From: Fructobacillus tropaeoli
GTDB taxonomy: Bacteria > Bacillota > Bacilli > Lactobacillales > Lactobacillaceae
Direction of reading: 5' to 3'
Assembly: GCF_001047135.2 (NCBI RefSeq)
Contig: NZ_DF968084.1
Location: 27,226-91,225 of the forward strand
DNA: 64,000 nucleotides
Position numbers and translations under genes: made by a program. Positions 35,214 through 46,662 of this stretch are shown one piece after another. The notes beneath the pieces were generated by a model. It was not told the origin of the DNA. It did no database searches and saw only the letters and a program-made list of their open reading frames with translations. How positions within the stretch are numbered: the stretch's first letter is position 1; every line of letters begins with the position of its first letter.

Positions 35214-35959
35214 CGATTTTAGTAGAGAACCTAACGGTTCAAAAGAAAGCGAAGCCAATCCTAAAAGATGTGAATTGTCGTTTTGAGGATGGACACTTAT
35301 CAACCATTATTGGTGTCAACGGCTCCGGGAAAAGTGTCTTTCTCAAGGCGCTATTGGGTTTTGAGAAAAAAGATGGGCAAGTGACTTTTGAAAAAGACCA
35401 TAAAATCTCCTATATCCCGCAAAAGGTCACGGCCGACCAATATTTTACGGTTTTTGAATTTATTTTGTTGGGGCTGTACGGTGACTTGGATTTTCGCGTG
35501 AACGACGATCAGTTGCAGGCGATTGAATCGGTCATGGATGAATTAGGAATTGGCGATTTGGCAGACCAACAGTTTGCTGACCTTTCCGGCGGCCAACAAC
35601 AGCTGGTGGTCTTGGCGCAGGCCTTGGTCCGGCAGCCAACGGTTATTATTGCGGACGAACCCACGTCTGCTTTGGATATTAAAAAGCAGTTACAGTACTT
35701 GCAAACGCTGCAACGCTATGTTCATCGCCACCAAATTGTGGGCATCATCGTTATCCATGATTTGACCCTGGCTGCCCGGTTTTCAGACAGCCTCTATCTG
35801 ATGCAGGGCGGTCAGCTGATTTCTGCGGGGGATCCGGACCAGGCTTTGCAACAGGAACGGTTAGAGGATTTGTATGGCGTTGAATTAGAAATGAAGGGAA
35901 CGGTCGATCAACACTTAGCCATCATTCCTTTGCGACCGATTGAGGAGGGTTCACGATGA
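35210..35959 (+). CDS. Iron/cofactor ABC transporter ATP-binding protein
   Basis: A 249-residue ATPase. Walker A GVNGSGKS is near residue 36, signature LSGGQQQ near 128, Walker B VIIADEP near 148, and the switch histidine is in VIHDL. The ATG was placed at 35210, overlapping the permease stop by 4 bp, giving the start MTILVENLTV. It powers the FecCD permease from the cytosolic side. Confidence 0.93.
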   Translation: MTILVENLTVQKKAKPILKDVNCRFEDGHLSTIIGVNGSGKSVFLKALLGFEKKDGQVTFEKDHKISYIPQKVTADQYFTVFEFILLGLYGDLDFRVNDDQLQAIESVMDELGIGDLADQQFADLSGGQQQLVVLAQALVRQPTVIIADEPTSALDIKKQLQYLQTLQRYVHRHQIVGIIVIHDLTLAARFSDSLYLMQGGQLISAGDPDQALQQERLEDLYGVELEMKGTVDQHLAIIPLRPIEEGSR

Positions 35960-37134
35960 AAATCAGAAAAGCTCTCTCTTGGAGTATTGTTGTTGCCGGC
36001 TTTTTCCTCGGCATTGCGGGTATTAAGGCGTTGGAAGGGTTGGAAGACCGTCAGCGGGAAACAACGACAGTGGCGACGCGAGTGATTGAGGATGTGCGCG
36101 GCCGGAAGGTGCGAGTGCCTAAAAAGGTTACACGAGCCTACTACCCTTACTACTATCAAAACTTGTTATCAGTTGCTGGGCCGGATGCCTTTGAAAGGGT
36201 GGTGGCGACATCGACTTTTGATACGGCCAATTATTCCGGTGTTTTGTATAATCTCTTGAAAGAACGGTCTGCGGGCTTTGACCAAGTCCAAGACGTTGGT
36301 TCAACTCTGAAGGGTAGTTTCGATATTGAAAAACTGATTGCCCTGAATCCCGATGTTGTCATTTTGGCTAACTACCAATATGATGGGATTGGAGAAGCCA
36401 ATATTAAGCACTTAGACGAGTTGGGGATTCCGGTTGTCTTCATTGACTATACTGACCTAAGCCCGGCCGCCCATTACCAATCAACAACCATCCTTGGTCA
36501 GGTCTTTGATACACAAAACCGCGCCAAGGCGCTTAATCAGAATTATCAACGCCATATCACCAATGTGGCGCAGCGGTTGAAGTTGGTGAAGGAAAAGAAG
36601 CGAGTTTATGTGGAACAGCGGTCCTCAGGCGCTTCCTTTGCCGAATACGGTAAGGCATATGGCGATGGCATGCTGATGGGCACCTTGGCCAAAGCGGCCG
36701 GAGCAGATAATATCTACCGTGACCAAATTAAGACCACGGGGGATGTCAATCCTGAGTTCTTGTTTGCACAGGACCCGGACGTAATCTTCATCGATGGTAC
36801 CAACTATGCCGATCCACGTTCGGTTTCCTTAAAAGTTGGTTATGGTATTAGTCCAAAGGAAACGCAGCAGAGTTTGGCAAAATTAGTAGCGCAACGGCCT
36901 GGCTTTAGCCAGCTCAAAGCAGTTCAAAGTGGCCAGTTGTATGCTTTAGATAATCATTTGATGCGGACGATGAAGGATTATGTCTTAATAGAGTATATGG
37001 CCAAAAGTTTGTATCCAGAACTCTTTACTGATTTGAAACCCGAAAAGAATTTGCAAGACTTTAATGAAAAGTATTTGCCTGATTTGGCAGATAAAGATTC
37101 TTTCTTGGCCCAGTGGGACATGGAAAAATCATAA
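35956..37134 (+). CDS. Iron/cofactor ABC transporter substrate-binding protein (BtuF/FhuD fold)
   Basis: A 392-residue type III binding protein with two lobes joined by a long helix (ALNQNYQRHITNVAQRLKLV). An N-terminal hydrophobic segment (residues 7-25) has no cysteine, and the whole protein has none, so it is not a lipoprotein; an uncleaved anchor is likely. The binding mouth includes the aromatic run RAYYPYYYQNLL near residue 57, which may contact a planar or siderophore ligand. It overlaps the ATPase gene by 4 bp (ATGA) and is the last gene of the operon. Confidence 0.87.
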   Translation: MKIRKALSWSIVVAGFFLGIAGIKALEGLEDRQRETTTVATRVIEDVRGRKVRVPKKVTRAYYPYYYQNLLSVAGPDAFERVVATSTFDTANYSGVLYNLLKERSAGFDQVQDVGSTLKGSFDIEKLIALNPDVVILANYQYDGIGEANIKHLDELGIPVVFIDYTDLSPAAHYQSTTILGQVFDTQNRAKALNQNYQRHITNVAQRLKLVKEKKRVYVEQRSSGASFAEYGKAYGDGMLMGTLAKAAGADNIYRDQIKTTGDVNPEFLFAQDPDVIFIDGTNYADPRSVSLKVGYGISPKETQQSLAKLVAQRPGFSQLKAVQSGQLYALDNHLMRTMKDYVLIEYMAKSLYPELFTDLKPEKNLQDFNEKYLPDLADKDSFLAQWDMEKS

Positions 37135-37151
37135 CGAAGTAAGTTTAAATA

Positions 37152-37204
37152 AAAGGTAAGGTGAAACCCGCGAGCGTAGCGGGATTAGGCCTTGCTTTTT
37201 TCTT
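37152..37204 (+). terminator. Terminator of the ABC operon
   Basis: An AGGTAAGG / CCTTGCTT outer stem (one bulge) encloses CCCGC / GCGGG; T6 follows. The -35 of the rpoB promoter lies within its 3' part. Confidence 0.7.
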
Positions 37205-37220
37205 TGATAATCGGTACAAT
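37192..37220 (+). promoter_or_regulatory. Promoter of rpoBC
   Basis: TTGCTT (37192-37197), a 17-bp spacer and TACAAT (37215-37220). The -35 is embedded in the preceding terminator. Confidence 0.65.
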
Positions 37221-37226
37221 AGTAGT

Positions 37227-37430
37227 CAGAAACACTGTAAATAAATATGGCAGTTGGTGATCTCTTGTCCACTCAACGCCCTTATATCAGGCAATGCCCG
37301 CTCTTGGCGACAAAAACGTGGCTTGCTTTTTTTGTGCCTTATTGGCCGAAATAAGGGCTTGATTTCGCAAATTGTAATCAAATTGTAATATTTTCCCTAG
37401 TAAACAGTGAATAACAGACGAGGTGATACT
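37227..37430 (+). promoter_or_regulatory. Structured rpoB 5' leader, Lacto-rpoB RNA candidate
   Basis: About 200 nt of untranslated leader precede rpoB. A terminator-like hairpin GCAATGCC / GGCTTGC ending in T7 lies at about 37293-37331, enclosing a small GC hairpin, and another possible stem involves CCTTATTGGCC / GGCCGAAATAAGG-like repeats at 37337-37362. The Lacto-rpoB RNA motif is known at this place in lactic acid bacteria; membership here is judged from position and structure only. Confidence 0.55.
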
Positions 37431-40400
37431 GTGGCAGGACATTTAGTAAATTATGGTAAATATCGTACCCGCCGATCATACGCCAGCATTAAAGAAGTGT
37501 TGGATCTTCCAAATTTGATCGAGGTACAACTGGCATCCTACCAATGGTTCTTAGATGAAGGAATCAAGGAGATGTTTAACGACATCATGCCAATCGAAGA
37601 CTTCCAGGGTAACTTGTCTTTGGAGTACGTGGACTATCAATTGATGGAACCAAAGTACAACATCGATGAAGCTCGTGAACACGATGCGAACTACTCAGCA
37701 CCATTGCACGTGACGTTGCGTTTGACGAACCATGAAACTGGTGAAATCAAGTCACAAGACGTCTTCTTTGGTGATTTCCCATTGATGACTGAACAAGGAA
37801 CGTTCATCATCAACGGTGCCGAACGAGTAATCGTTTCACAGTTGGTTCGTTCACCTGGAATCTACTACAACCAAGAAGCTGACAAAAATGGTCGCCCACA
37901 CTTTGGAACAACAGTTATTCCAAACCGTGGGGCTTGGTTGGAATACGAAACAGACGCAAAGGGAATTGCCAACGTTCGTATCGACCGGACACGTAAGTTG
38001 TTGATGACGGAATTGGTCCGTGCCCTTGGTTTCGGTTCAGATTCTGATATCATCGATATCTTCTCAGACGGTTATGACGCCTTGAACATGACTTTGGAAA
38101 AGGATGTTCACAAGAACATGTCTGACTCCCGTGTTGAAGAGTCATTGAAGGACATCTATGAACGCTTGCGTCCGGGTGAACCAAAGACAGCTGACTCATC
38201 ACGTGCTTTGTTGGTGGCTCGTTTCTTCGATCCAAAGCGTTATGATTTGGCACCAGTTGGTCGCTACAAGATTAACAAGAAGTTGTCATTGAAGACGCGT
38301 TTACTGAACCAGACTTTGGCTGAAACATTGGCCGACCCTGATTCTGGCGAAATTATTGCTGAAAAGGGAACGCTTGTTGATAAGGCTGTCATGGCTAAGT
38401 TGGCACCGTTCTTGGATCGGGAAGACTTTAAGACAGTTACTTATACACCATCCGGTGATGCTGTCTTGCAAGACGAAGTGGTCTTGCAAAAGATTAAGAT
38501 TGAATCACCTGAAAACCCAGACAAGACTTTGCTTTTGATTGGCAACGGACACTTGCCTGAAGACGAGCATAATGTTCGTCCAGCTGATATCTTGGCAGGA
38601 ATGAACTACTTCATGAACTTGCAAGAAGGTGTTGGCCAGGTTGATGATATCGATCACTTGGGAAACCGTCGTATTCGTTCCGTTGGGGAATTGTTGCAAA
38701 ATCAGTTCCGCATTGGTTTGACACGAATGGAACGAGTTGTTCGCGAACGGATGTCAATCCAAGATGCTGCGACTGTTACGCCACAGCAATTGATTAACAT
38801 TCGTCCAGTTGTTGCAGCAGTGAAGGAATTCTTTGGTTCATCACAGTTGTCACAGTTCATGGATCAGACAAACCCATTGGGTGAAATGAACCACAAGCGT
38901 CGTCTGTCAGCCCTTGGTCCTGGTGGATTGACTCGTGACCGTGCCGGTGTTGAAGTTCGAGATGTTCACTACACGCACTATGGTCGAATTGACCCAATTG
39001 AAACGCCCGAAGGTCCTAACATCGGTTTGATCAACTCTTTGGCCACTTATGGTCGTATCAACAAGTATGGCTTTATTGAAACACCATACCGTCGTGTTGA
39101 TTGGGGAACTCACAAGGTTACCGAAAAGATTGATTACTTGACGGCCGACGAAGAAGATAACTATATCGTTGCCCAAGCCAACACGGAATTGGAAGACGAT
39201 GGTTCATTTGTTCATAAGACTGCCATGGCCCGTTACGGTGAAGAAAACATCGAAACGCCAATCGAAAAGATTGACTATGTCGATGTTTCGCCAAAGCAGG
39301 TTGTCTCAGTCGGAACGTCTGTTATTCCTTTCTTGGAAAACGATGATTCCAACCGTGCTTTGATGGGTGCCAACATGCAGCGTCAGGCCGTGCCTTTGCT
39401 CGACCCACATGCGCCAATTGTTGGTACTGGTGTTGAATATAAGGCTGCCCACGATTCTGGTGCTGCCATTATCTCAACTGCTCCAGGAGAAGTTGAATAC
39501 GTTGATGCCAAGGAAATCCGTGTCCGTCGTGAAGATGGTCAATTGGATACCTACGAATTGATGAAGTTCCGCCGTTCAAACGGTGGTAAGAACTATAACC
39601 AAAAGCCAATTGTGAAGGTTGGGGAACAAATCGATGACGACCAGGTCTTGGCCGATGGTCCATCAATGGAAAAGGGTGAATTGGCCCTTGGACAAAACCC
39701 AGTTATTGCCTTTATGACTTGGCATGGTTATAACTTCGAAGATGCCATCGTCTTGAACGAACGCTTGGTTCGTGAAGACGTTTATACATCAATTCACATC
39801 GAAGAATATGATTCAGAGGCTCGTGATACAAAGCTTGGCCCTGAAGAAATCACACGTGAAATCCCGAATACTGGTGAAGAACAGTTGAAGGACTTGGACG
39901 AAAACGGAATTATCCGTGTTGGTGCCGAGGTTAAGGATGGCGACATCCTGGTTGGTAAGGTAACACCAAAGGGTGTGACTGATTTGTCAGCCGAAGAACG
40001 TTTGTTGCATGCCATCTTCGGAGAAAAGGCTCGTGAAGTTCGCGATACTTCTTTGAAGGTACCACACGGTGGTGGCGGAGTTGTGCAATCCGTTCGAATC
40101 TATACACCTGAAAATGGTGATGAATTGGCTCCTGGCGTGAACATGATGGTTCGTGTTTACATCGCTCAGAAGCGTAAGATTCAAGTTGGTGACAAGATGG
40201 CCGGTCGCCACGGAAACAAGGGTACTGTTTCAGTCGTTGTTCCTGAAGAAGACATGCCATACTTGCCAGATGGAACACCAATCGACATCTTGCTGTCACC
40301 CATGGGTGTGCCATCACGTATGAACATTGGACAGGTTTTGGAATTGCACTTAGGATTTGCTGCTAAGAAGTTGGGCATCCACGTAGCTTCCCCTGTCTTC

Positions 40401-41048
40401 GATGGTGCTTCAGATGATGAAATCGAAGAAGCATTGGCCGAAGCCGGTTTGCCACAAGATGGTAAGTCTGTTGTTTATGACGGACAAACTGGTGAAGCCT
40501 TTGACAAGCGCGTCGCCGTTGGTGTAATGCACTATATGAAGTTGGCCCACATGGTCGACGACAAGATTCACGCCCGTTCAATCGGTCCTTACTCTCTTGT
40601 TACGCAACAGCCATTGGGTGGAAAAGCTCAGTTCGGTGGACAGCGTTTCGGAGAAATGGAAGTTTGGGCTTTGGAAGCCTACGGTGCTGCCTATACCTTG
40701 CAAGAAATCTTGACTTACAAGTCAGATGATGTTGCTGGTCGTGTCAAGGTTTATGAATCAATCATCAAGGGTGACGCAATCCCTAAGCCAGGTGTGCCGG
40801 AATCATTCCGTGTCTTGGTGAAGGAATTGCAAGCCTTAGGTCTTGACATGCGTGTCTTGGACCAAGAAGGTGAAGCCGTTCAATTGAAGCAGATGGATGA
40901 AGATGACTCAGTCTTGCCAGTTGATGCTTTGGAAAAGTTGGCTCGTACGAACCCTGATTTGCTTAACCGCGATGACGAAGAAGTTAAGGTAGCCTTTGAT
41001 AAGGTAGAAGAAGACGCTGGTCAAAATTCTACTGATGAACAAGAATAA
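37431..41048 (+). CDS. rpoB: RNA polymerase subunit beta
   Basis: A 1205-residue catalytic subunit. The rifampicin-region [33 protein letters not shown], the [16 protein letters not shown] block, and the C-terminal [28 protein letters not shown] are all standard. Sensitive-type residues are present in the rifampicin cluster. The start is taken as GTG at 37431, after GAGGTGAT, giving [20 protein letters not shown], the form usual in lactobacilli. rpoC follows after 23 bp. Confidence 0.97.
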   Translation: MAGHLVNYGKYRTRRSYASIKEVLDLPNLIEVQLASYQWFLDEGIKEMFNDIMPIEDFQGNLSLEYVDYQLMEPKYNIDEAREHDANYSAPLHVTLRLTNHETGEIKSQDVFFGDFPLMTEQGTFIINGAERVIVSQLVRSPGIYYNQEADKNGRPHFGTTVIPNRGAWLEYETDAKGIANVRIDRTRKLLMTELVRALGFGSDSDIIDIFSDGYDALNMTLEKDVHKNMSDSRVEESLKDIYERLRPGEPKTADSSRALLVARFFDPKRYDLAPVGRYKINKKLSLKTRLLNQTLAETLADPDSGEIIAEKGTLVDKAVMAKLAPFLDREDFKTVTYTPSGDAVLQDEVVLQKIKIESPENPDKTLLLIGNGHLPEDEHNVRPADILAGMNYFMNLQEGVGQVDDIDHLGNRRIRSVGELLQNQFRIGLTRMERVVRERMSIQDAATVTPQQLINIRPVVAAVKEFFGSSQLSQFMDQTNPLGEMNHKRRLSALGPGGLTRDRAGVEVRDVHYTHYGRIDPIETPEGPNIGLINSLATYGRINKYGFIETPYRRVDWGTHKVTEKIDYLTADEEDNYIVAQANTELEDDGSFVHKTAMARYGEENIETPIEKIDYVDVSPKQVVSVGTSVIPFLENDDSNRALMGANMQRQAVPLLDPHAPIVGTGVEYKAAHDSGAAIISTAPGEVEYVDAKEIRVRREDGQLDTYELMKFRRSNGGKNYNQKPIVKVGEQIDDDQVLADGPSMEKGELALGQNPVIAFMTWHGYNFEDAIVLNERLVREDVYTSIHIEEYDSEARDTKLGPEEITREIPNTGEEQLKDLDENGIIRVGAEVKDGDILVGKVTPKGVTDLSAEERLLHAIFGEKAREVRDTSLKVPHGGGGVVQSVRIYTPENGDELAPGVNMMVRVYIAQKRKIQVGDKMAGRHGNKGTVSVVVPEEDMPYLPDGTPIDILLSPMGVPSRMNIGQVLELHLGFAAKKLGIHVASPVFDGASDDEIEEALAEAGLPQDGKSVVYDGQTGEAFDKRVAVGVMHYMKLAHMVDDKIHARSIGPYSLVTQQPLGGKAQFGGQRFGEMEVWALEAYGAAYTLQEILTYKSDDVAGRVKVYESIIKGDAIPKPGVPESFRVLVKELQALGLDMRVLDQEGEAVQLKQMDEDDSVLPVDALEKLARTNPDLLNRDDEEVKVAFDKVEEDAGQNSTDEQE

Positions 41049-41071
41049 TTAAAAGAAAGGTGACCGAATAG

Positions 41072-44000
41072 ATGGCAATCGATGTTAATAAATTCGAGAG
41101 TATGCAAATCGGTCTGGCCTCACCTGATCAAATCCATGACTGGTCTCATGGAGAAGTCAAGAAGCCAGAAACGATTAACTATCGTACTCTTAAGCCTGAA
41201 AAAGATGGTTTGTTCGATGAACGAATCTTTGGCCCAACAAAGGATTACGAATGTGCTTGTGGAAAGTACAAGCGGATCCGTTATAAGGGAATCGTCTGTG
41301 ACCGCTGTGGTGTTGAAGTTACTTCTGCCAAGGTTCGTCGCGAACGCATGGGTCACATTGAATTAGCTGCCCCAGTTACCCACATCTGGTATTTCAAGGG
41401 AATTCCATCACGGATGGGATTGGTCTTGGATATGTCACCACGATCATTGGAAGAAGTTATCTACTTCGCTTCTTATGTCGTTGTTGAACCAGGGGATGCT
41501 CCTGTTGAAAAGAAGCAATTGTTGACTGAACGTGAGTACCGTGATTACAAGAAGGAATTCGGTGCAAACTTTAAGGCCGGCATGGGTGCTGAAGCTGTGA
41601 AGGAATTGTTGGCCAATGTTGATTTGGCTGGCGAAGCCGATGCTTTGAAGCATGAATTGCAAGAAGCAACTGGTCAAAAGCGTGTTCGTGCGGTTCGCCG
41701 TTTGGACATTATTGAGGCCTTCTTGCAATCAGACAACAAGCCAGAGTGGATGGTCATGGATGTTATTCCAGTTATCCCACCTGACTTGCGTCCAATGGTT
41801 CAATTGGAAGGTGGCCGTTTTGCCACTTCTGATTTGAACGATTTGTACCGTCGTGTTATCAACCGTAACAACCGTTTGAAGCGTTTGTTTGACTTGCATG
41901 CCCCAGGCATCATTGTTCAAAACGAAAAGCGGATGTTGCAAGAAGCCGTTGATGCCTTGATGGATAACGGTCGTCGTGGCCGTCCTGTTTCTGGTCCTGG
42001 TAACCGTCCTTTGAAGTCTTTGTCTCACATGTTGAAGGGAAAGCAAGGACGTTTCCGTCAGAACTTGTTGGGTAAGCGTGTTGATTACTCAGGACGTTCT
42101 GTTATCGATGTTGGTCCATTCTTGAAGATGAACCAAATGGGATTGCCACGTCCAATGGCAATCGAATTGTTCCGTCCATTTATCATGCGCGAATTGACGA
42201 AGCGTGGCCTTGCTGGCAACGTGAAATCAGCTAAGCGTAAGATTGATAAGGCCGACGAAGACGTCATGGACGTTTTGGAAGACGTTATCAAGGAACATCC
42301 AGTTCTTTTGAACCGAGCACCTACATTGCACCGTCTTGGAATCCAGGCCTTTGAACCGGTCTTGGTTTCAGGAAAGGCAATGCGTTTGCACCCATTGATC
42401 TGTGAAGCGTATAACGCCGATTTCGATGGTGATCAGATGGCCATTCACGTGCCTTTGTCTGATGAAGCGCAAGCGGAAGCTCGTTTGCTGATGTTGGCCG
42501 CAGGCCACATCTTGGCACCAAAGGATGGAAAGCCAATCGTTGCTCCTTCACAGGATATGGTGATTGGTAACTACTACTTGACGACTGAAGAAGCTGGTCG
42601 TGAAGGCGAAGGCATGATCTTCTCATCTGTTGATGAAGCTCGCATCGCTTTTGCTAACAAGTTAGTTCACTACCAAACTCGTGTTGGTATTCAAACTTCT
42701 TCATTCTCAGAAAAGAAGCCATTTACTGATGACCAACGGTCAAAGATTATGGTGACGTCAGTTGGTAAGCTGATTTTTAACGAAATCTTGCCAGTTGAAT
42801 TCCCATTCATCAACGAACCATCTGATGATAACTTCCAAGGAGTTTCTGATGACTTCTTTATGGAACCAGGGGAGAACATTCACGAATTCTTAGCAGATCG
42901 TGAAATCATTAAGCCATTCAAGAAGGGCTTCTTGTCTGACATCATCGCGGAAGTCTACAAGCGTTACAAGGTGACGGAAACGTCATTGCTTTTGGACCGC
43001 ATGAAGGACTTGGGTTATGATATTTCAACTCAATCTGGTTTGACTGTTGCCATGACCGATGTTACGGAATTGGCTGACAAGCCAAAGATTTTGGCTGATG
43101 CGCACGCTGAAGTTGAACAAGTAACGAAGCAATTCCGTCGTGGTTTGATTACAGATTCAGAACGGTACCAACGTGTTATTGATATCTGGTCAAAGGCCAA
43201 GGATGTTATCCAAGACGAATTGATGGCTACTTTCGACACTCGTAACCCTATCTACATGATGCAGGATTCAGGTGCTCGTGGTAACATTTCAAACTTCGTT
43301 CAGTTGGCTGGAATGCGTGGTTTGATGGCCGGACCTGGTGGTAAGATTATCGAATTGCCAGTTACATCAAACTTCCGTGATGGTTTGACTGTTATGGAAA
43401 TGTTTATCTCAACTCACGGTGCTCGTAAGGGTATGTCTGATACGGCCTTGAAGACGGCCAACTCAGGTTACTTGACTCGTCGTTTGGTTGATGTTGCTCA
43501 GGACGTTATCGTTCGTGAATACGACAATGGCTCTGACCGTGGTGTTGCTGTTAAGGCTATCGTTGATGGTAGCTCAGTGGTTGAACCATTGTACGACCGA
43601 ATTCTTGGTCGTTACGCTATGAAGACTGTCTTTGATCCTGAAACAGGTGAAAAGATTGTTGCCCGCAACGAAATGATTGATGAAGATGCCGCTAAGAAGA
43701 TTGATGCTGCTGGTATCGAAGAAGTCACTATCCGTTCTGTCTTTACATCAACGACAGAACACGGTGTTTCTGTCTTGGATTACGGACGTAACTTGGCTAC
43801 TGGTGAAGAAGTTGAAGTTGGTGAAGCCGTTGGTACTGTTGCCGCCCAATCAATCGGGGAACCTGGTACGCAGTTGACCATGCGTAACTTCCACACGGGT
43901 GGAGTTGCCGGTGGAAACGATATCACGCAAGGTTTGCCTCGTGTGCAGGAAATTGTTGAAGCTCGTATCCCTAAGGGACGTGCTGAAATTTCTGAAGTAA

Positions 44001-44725
44001 CTGGTAAGGTTACAACTATTGAGGAAAATCCAGCCGAACGTACAAAGGAAGTCACAATTGAAGGTGAGACTGATACTCGCACCTACACATTGCCTTTGGC
44101 TGCCCGGATGCGCTTTGGTGAAGGCGACATGATTAACCGTGGTGATGCCATCAATGAAGGACCAATCGATCCAAAGGAATTGTTGGCCGTAACGGATACT
44201 TTGACTGCTGAATCATACATGTTGTCAGAAATCCAAAAGGTTTATCGTTTGCAGGGTATCGAAGTTTCCGATAAGCACATCGAAGTTATGATTCGTCAGA
44301 TGTTGCGTAAGGTTCGTGTCATGGATCCAGGTCAGACTGATTTGTTGCCTGGAACTTTGATGGATATCGCTGATTTCAAGCGGGCTAACGAACCAGCGTT
44401 GTTTGCTGGTAAGGTTCCTGCGACTGCTCGTCCTGTCTTGCTTGGAATTACAAAGGCTGCCTTGGAGACTAATTCATTCTTGTCAGCTGCCTCATTCCAA
44501 GAAACAACGCGTGTCTTGACGGATGCTGCTATCCGTGGCAAGAATGATCCACTTGTCGGTTTGAAGGAAAATGTTATCATTGGTAAGATTATCCCTGCCG
44601 GTACTGGAATGGCTGAATATCGTAAGATTAAGCCAGAAGTTGTTGGTGAAGTTGTTGACCAACCAGAAGAAAAAGACATTCAATCTTTGGACCAAGTTGC
44701 CCAAACAATTGATGGTCAAGACTAA
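41072..44725 (+). CDS. rpoC: RNA polymerase subunit beta'
   Basis: A 1217-residue subunit carrying the active-site Mg motif NADFDGDQM. An N-terminal zinc site [19 protein letters not shown] (about residues 59-77) is intact. The trigger loop region with [25 protein letters not shown] is typical. AAAGGTGACC precedes the ATG. It is the last gene of the rpoBC operon and ends at a strong terminator. Confidence 0.98.
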   Translation: MAIDVNKFESMQIGLASPDQIHDWSHGEVKKPETINYRTLKPEKDGLFDERIFGPTKDYECACGKYKRIRYKGIVCDRCGVEVTSAKVRRERMGHIELAAPVTHIWYFKGIPSRMGLVLDMSPRSLEEVIYFASYVVVEPGDAPVEKKQLLTEREYRDYKKEFGANFKAGMGAEAVKELLANVDLAGEADALKHELQEATGQKRVRAVRRLDIIEAFLQSDNKPEWMVMDVIPVIPPDLRPMVQLEGGRFATSDLNDLYRRVINRNNRLKRLFDLHAPGIIVQNEKRMLQEAVDALMDNGRRGRPVSGPGNRPLKSLSHMLKGKQGRFRQNLLGKRVDYSGRSVIDVGPFLKMNQMGLPRPMAIELFRPFIMRELTKRGLAGNVKSAKRKIDKADEDVMDVLEDVIKEHPVLLNRAPTLHRLGIQAFEPVLVSGKAMRLHPLICEAYNADFDGDQMAIHVPLSDEAQAEARLLMLAAGHILAPKDGKPIVAPSQDMVIGNYYLTTEEAGREGEGMIFSSVDEARIAFANKLVHYQTRVGIQTSSFSEKKPFTDDQRSKIMVTSVGKLIFNEILPVEFPFINEPSDDNFQGVSDDFFMEPGENIHEFLADREIIKPFKKGFLSDIIAEVYKRYKVTETSLLLDRMKDLGYDISTQSGLTVAMTDVTELADKPKILADAHAEVEQVTKQFRRGLITDSERYQRVIDIWSKAKDVIQDELMATFDTRNPIYMMQDSGARGNISNFVQLAGMRGLMAGPGGKIIELPVTSNFRDGLTVMEMFISTHGARKGMSDTALKTANSGYLTRRLVDVAQDVIVREYDNGSDRGVAVKAIVDGSSVVEPLYDRILGRYAMKTVFDPETGEKIVARNEMIDEDAAKKIDAAGIEEVTIRSVFTSTTEHGVSVLDYGRNLATGEEVEVGEAVGTVAAQSIGEPGTQLTMRNFHTGGVAGGNDITQGLPRVQEIVEARIPKGRAEISEVTGKVTTIEENPAERTKEVTIEGETDTRTYTLPLAARMRFGEGDMINRGDAINEGPIDPKELLAVTDTLTAESYMLSEIQKVYRLQGIEVSDKHIEVMIRQMLRKVRVMDPGQTDLLPGTLMDIADFKRANEPALFAGKVPATARPVLLGITKAALETNSFLSAASFQETTRVLTDAAIRGKNDPLVGLKENVIIGKIIPAGTGMAEYRKIKPEVVGEVVDQPEEKDIQSLDQVAQTIDGQD

Positions 44726-44737
44726 AAGAATCATGGG

Positions 44738-44762
44738 AAAACCAGCGAAAGCTGGTTTTTTT
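44738..44762 (+). terminator. Terminator of rpoBC
   Basis: AAAACCAGC, GAAA loop, GCTGGTTTTTTT. Confidence 0.92.
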
Positions 44763-44819
44763 ATTGTCCAAAGTCTCGGAGTACGGTAGACTAGGAGTAG
44801 ATTTAAAAACGAGGCAAGC

Positions 44820-45272
44820 ATGAAAAAAGTAAAAATTGACTGGATTGATTGGATCCAAAAGCTGAATAAAAAACAACTTTGGGCAACGGCGGTCATTCCG
44901 GCAGTGCTCCTATTAGTCTTGTTATTGGTCCGCATTGAAACCGGTAACGAAGCCTATAATCAAAACTGGTTTGTTTATTTCTTTGCGGTCCTTTACGCTG
45001 CCGCGTTTAGCCCGATTGGGGAACAAATCCAATTCCGTTTGTTTCCACAATCGATTCCGCATAACCAATACCAGGTGACCACTTGGTCGCAATGGAAACA
45101 GGCGATGATCACGGCTGCTGTTTTGATGATTATTTCGCTTTTATTTTGGCCAATTCAAAAGCAGGGCGAGATTGCGATTCACCTGATTGCGGCGATTATT
45201 GTTGGCTTTTTGTCAATGTGGACAATTCGGATGGTGCAGGGAATGCGCCAAGAAAAGAAAAATAAGCGTTAA
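44820..45272 (+). CDS. Unknown membrane protein of 150 residues
   Basis: I do not recognise a family. The protein has an amphipathic, Trp-rich N-terminus (KIDWIDWIQKLNKK) and about four predicted membrane segments (roughly 22-37, 49-62, 95-110 and 118-137). The C-terminus is strongly basic and cytosolic by the positive-inside rule. GAGGCAAGC stands before the ATG. It is isolated between terminators after rpoC. Base composition is like its neighbours, with no sign of transfer. Confidence 0.6.
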   Translation: MKKVKIDWIDWIQKLNKKQLWATAVIPAVLLLVLLLVRIETGNEAYNQNWFVYFFAVLYAAAFSPIGEQIQFRLFPQSIPHNQYQVTTWSQWKQAMITAAVLMIISLLFWPIQKQGEIAIHLIAAIIVGFLSMWTIRMVQGMRQEKKNKR

Positions 45273-45276
45273 GTTA

Positions 45277-45323
45277 ATCACTCGTTATCAGTCAGTGAGC
45301 TCACGACTGGAGCGAGTGTTTTG
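45277..45323 (+). terminator. Terminator after the 150-residue membrane protein gene
   Basis: CACTCG / CGAGTG outer stem, CAGTC / GACTG and GTGAGCTCAC within, then TTTT. Confidence 0.7.
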
Positions 45324-45463
45324 CCTTGTTAAATGAATGTTACTTAGGCTCTAATTTGGTAAAATCAGGACAAAAAGAGCCTGATTACTTGTTGGGTCAG
45401 AACAAACTTGGTACTGTCTAGGTGTCGCTAGCCTGGTTGGACCAAACTGAAAAGAGATATTGA

Positions 45464-45874
45464 ATGGAACAACTTGACTATGAACAGATGAATGGGCTGT
45501 CTTTAGCCTACATCGGTGATGCGATTTATGAATTAACGGTCCGCAATCATTTGGTCGCCATGGGATTAACAAAAGTAAACGACTTACAGAAAAAGTCACG
45601 GCACTATGTCTCGGCCAAAGCACACGCTGCCTTGTACCAATTGATGGAAGATGATCAATTGTTAAAGGAGAATGAGTTAACTTACTTTAAGCGTGGTCGC
45701 AATGCCAAATCATATACTAAGGCTAAAAATACCAACGTTGTGGCATACCGGATTTCAACTGGTGTGGAAGCGATGATTGGCTACTTGTACTTGTCTAAGC
45801 AAGAAGAGCGTTTACAAACGATTATGGAATGGATTTTCGACCAAGTGGAAAGCGGGAGAACGAACAATGTCTAA
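45464..45874 (+). CDS. mrnC: Mini-ribonuclease III
   Basis: A 136-residue RNase III-like catalytic domain without a dsRNA-binding domain. It matures the ends of 23S rRNA precursor. The metal-binding signature is in LAYIGDAIYELTVR (residues 14-27, Asp18 and Glu21 region) and the C-terminal STGVEAMIGYLYL supplies the second acidic pair. It overlaps rlmB by 8 bp, the same partnership as in B. subtilis. The 140-bp leader can fold into hairpins (for example ATCAGG / CCTGAT at 45363-45387). Confidence 0.93.
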   Translation: MEQLDYEQMNGLSLAYIGDAIYELTVRNHLVAMGLTKVNDLQKKSRHYVSAKAHAALYQLMEDDQLLKENELTYFKRGRNAKSYTKAKNTNVVAYRISTGVEAMIGYLYLSKQEERLQTIMEWIFDQVESGRTNNV

Positions 45875-46616
45875 TGAGCAAGCACCAGCCTTTATTTACG
45901 GTCACCATGCCGTTGTTGAGGCTTTAAAACAAAAAACAGCAATCAACAAGTTGTGGCTACAGCCAGGTCTGCAGCCAAAGGTAGAGCGGGAAGTTAGCCA
46001 ATTAGCTAAGCAACAGGGCATTGTTATCCAACAGGCACCGAAAGCAAAGTTGGATGAGTTAGCCGATGGTGGTAATCACCAGGGCTTGGTTTTGTCAGTG
46101 GCTGCCTTTACTTATGCTAGTCTAGACGACTTGTTTGACAAGGCTAAGAGCAAAAATGAGGATCCTTTTTTCCTGATTTTGGATGAAATTGAAGATCCCC
46201 ATAACCTAGGATCCATTTTGCGAACGGCTGATGCTGCTGGTGTTCATGGTGTGATTATCCCCAAGCGTCGGGCAGTGCAACTGACTGGAACGGTGGCTAA
46301 AAGTTCTACTGGTGCCATCGAGCACGTACCGGTTTGTCGCGTGACGAATTTGGTGCAAACGGTTAAGACATTGAAAGAACGTGGCGTTTGGATTTTTGGC
46401 ACTGACATGGCCGGACAGGATTATCGGACATGGGATGCCAAGGGTGCTACGGCTCTAGTTATTGGAAATGAAGGAAAAGGGATTTCGCCCTTACTGAAAA
46501 AGCAGGTTGACGGTATGTTAACCATTCCAATGATTGGTCATGTTCAGTCGTTGAATGCCAGTGTGGCCGCTAGTTTATTAATCTATCAAGGATATAGCTC
46601 AAGACACCCTCTCTAA
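45867..46616 (+). CDS. rlmB: 23S rRNA (guanosine-2'-O)-methyltransferase RlmB
   Basis: A 249-residue SPOUT methyltransferase of the TrmH family that modifies 23S rRNA near the peptidyl transferase centre. An N-terminal substrate domain (FIYGHHAVVEAL) is followed by the knotted SAM domain with DEIEDPHNLGSILRTADAAG, ALVIGNEGKGIS and MIGHVQSLNASVAAS, the three SPOUT motifs. The ATG at 45867 lies within the end of mrnC and has GGGAGAACGA upstream. Confidence 0.93.
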   Translation: MSNEQAPAFIYGHHAVVEALKQKTAINKLWLQPGLQPKVEREVSQLAKQQGIVIQQAPKAKLDELADGGNHQGLVLSVAAFTYASLDDLFDKAKSKNEDPFFLILDEIEDPHNLGSILRTADAAGVHGVIIPKRRAVQLTGTVAKSSTGAIEHVPVCRVTNLVQTVKTLKERGVWIFGTDMAGQDYRTWDAKGATALVIGNEGKGISPLLKKQVDGMLTIPMIGHVQSLNASVAASLLIYQGYSSRHPL

Positions 46617-46637
46617 GGGGCCTTGTGTTCACAAAGC

Positions 46638-46661
46638 CCCCTGCGAAAAGGAGGCTTTTTT
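46638..46661 (+). terminator. Terminator-like hairpin overlapping the sigma-factor RBS
   Basis: AAGCCCCCT pairs with AGGAGGCTT (one mismatch) and T6 follows. The 3' arm is also the Shine-Dalgarno AAAAGGAGG of the next gene, whose ATG is at 46663. Confidence 0.65.
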
Positions 46662-46662
46662 G

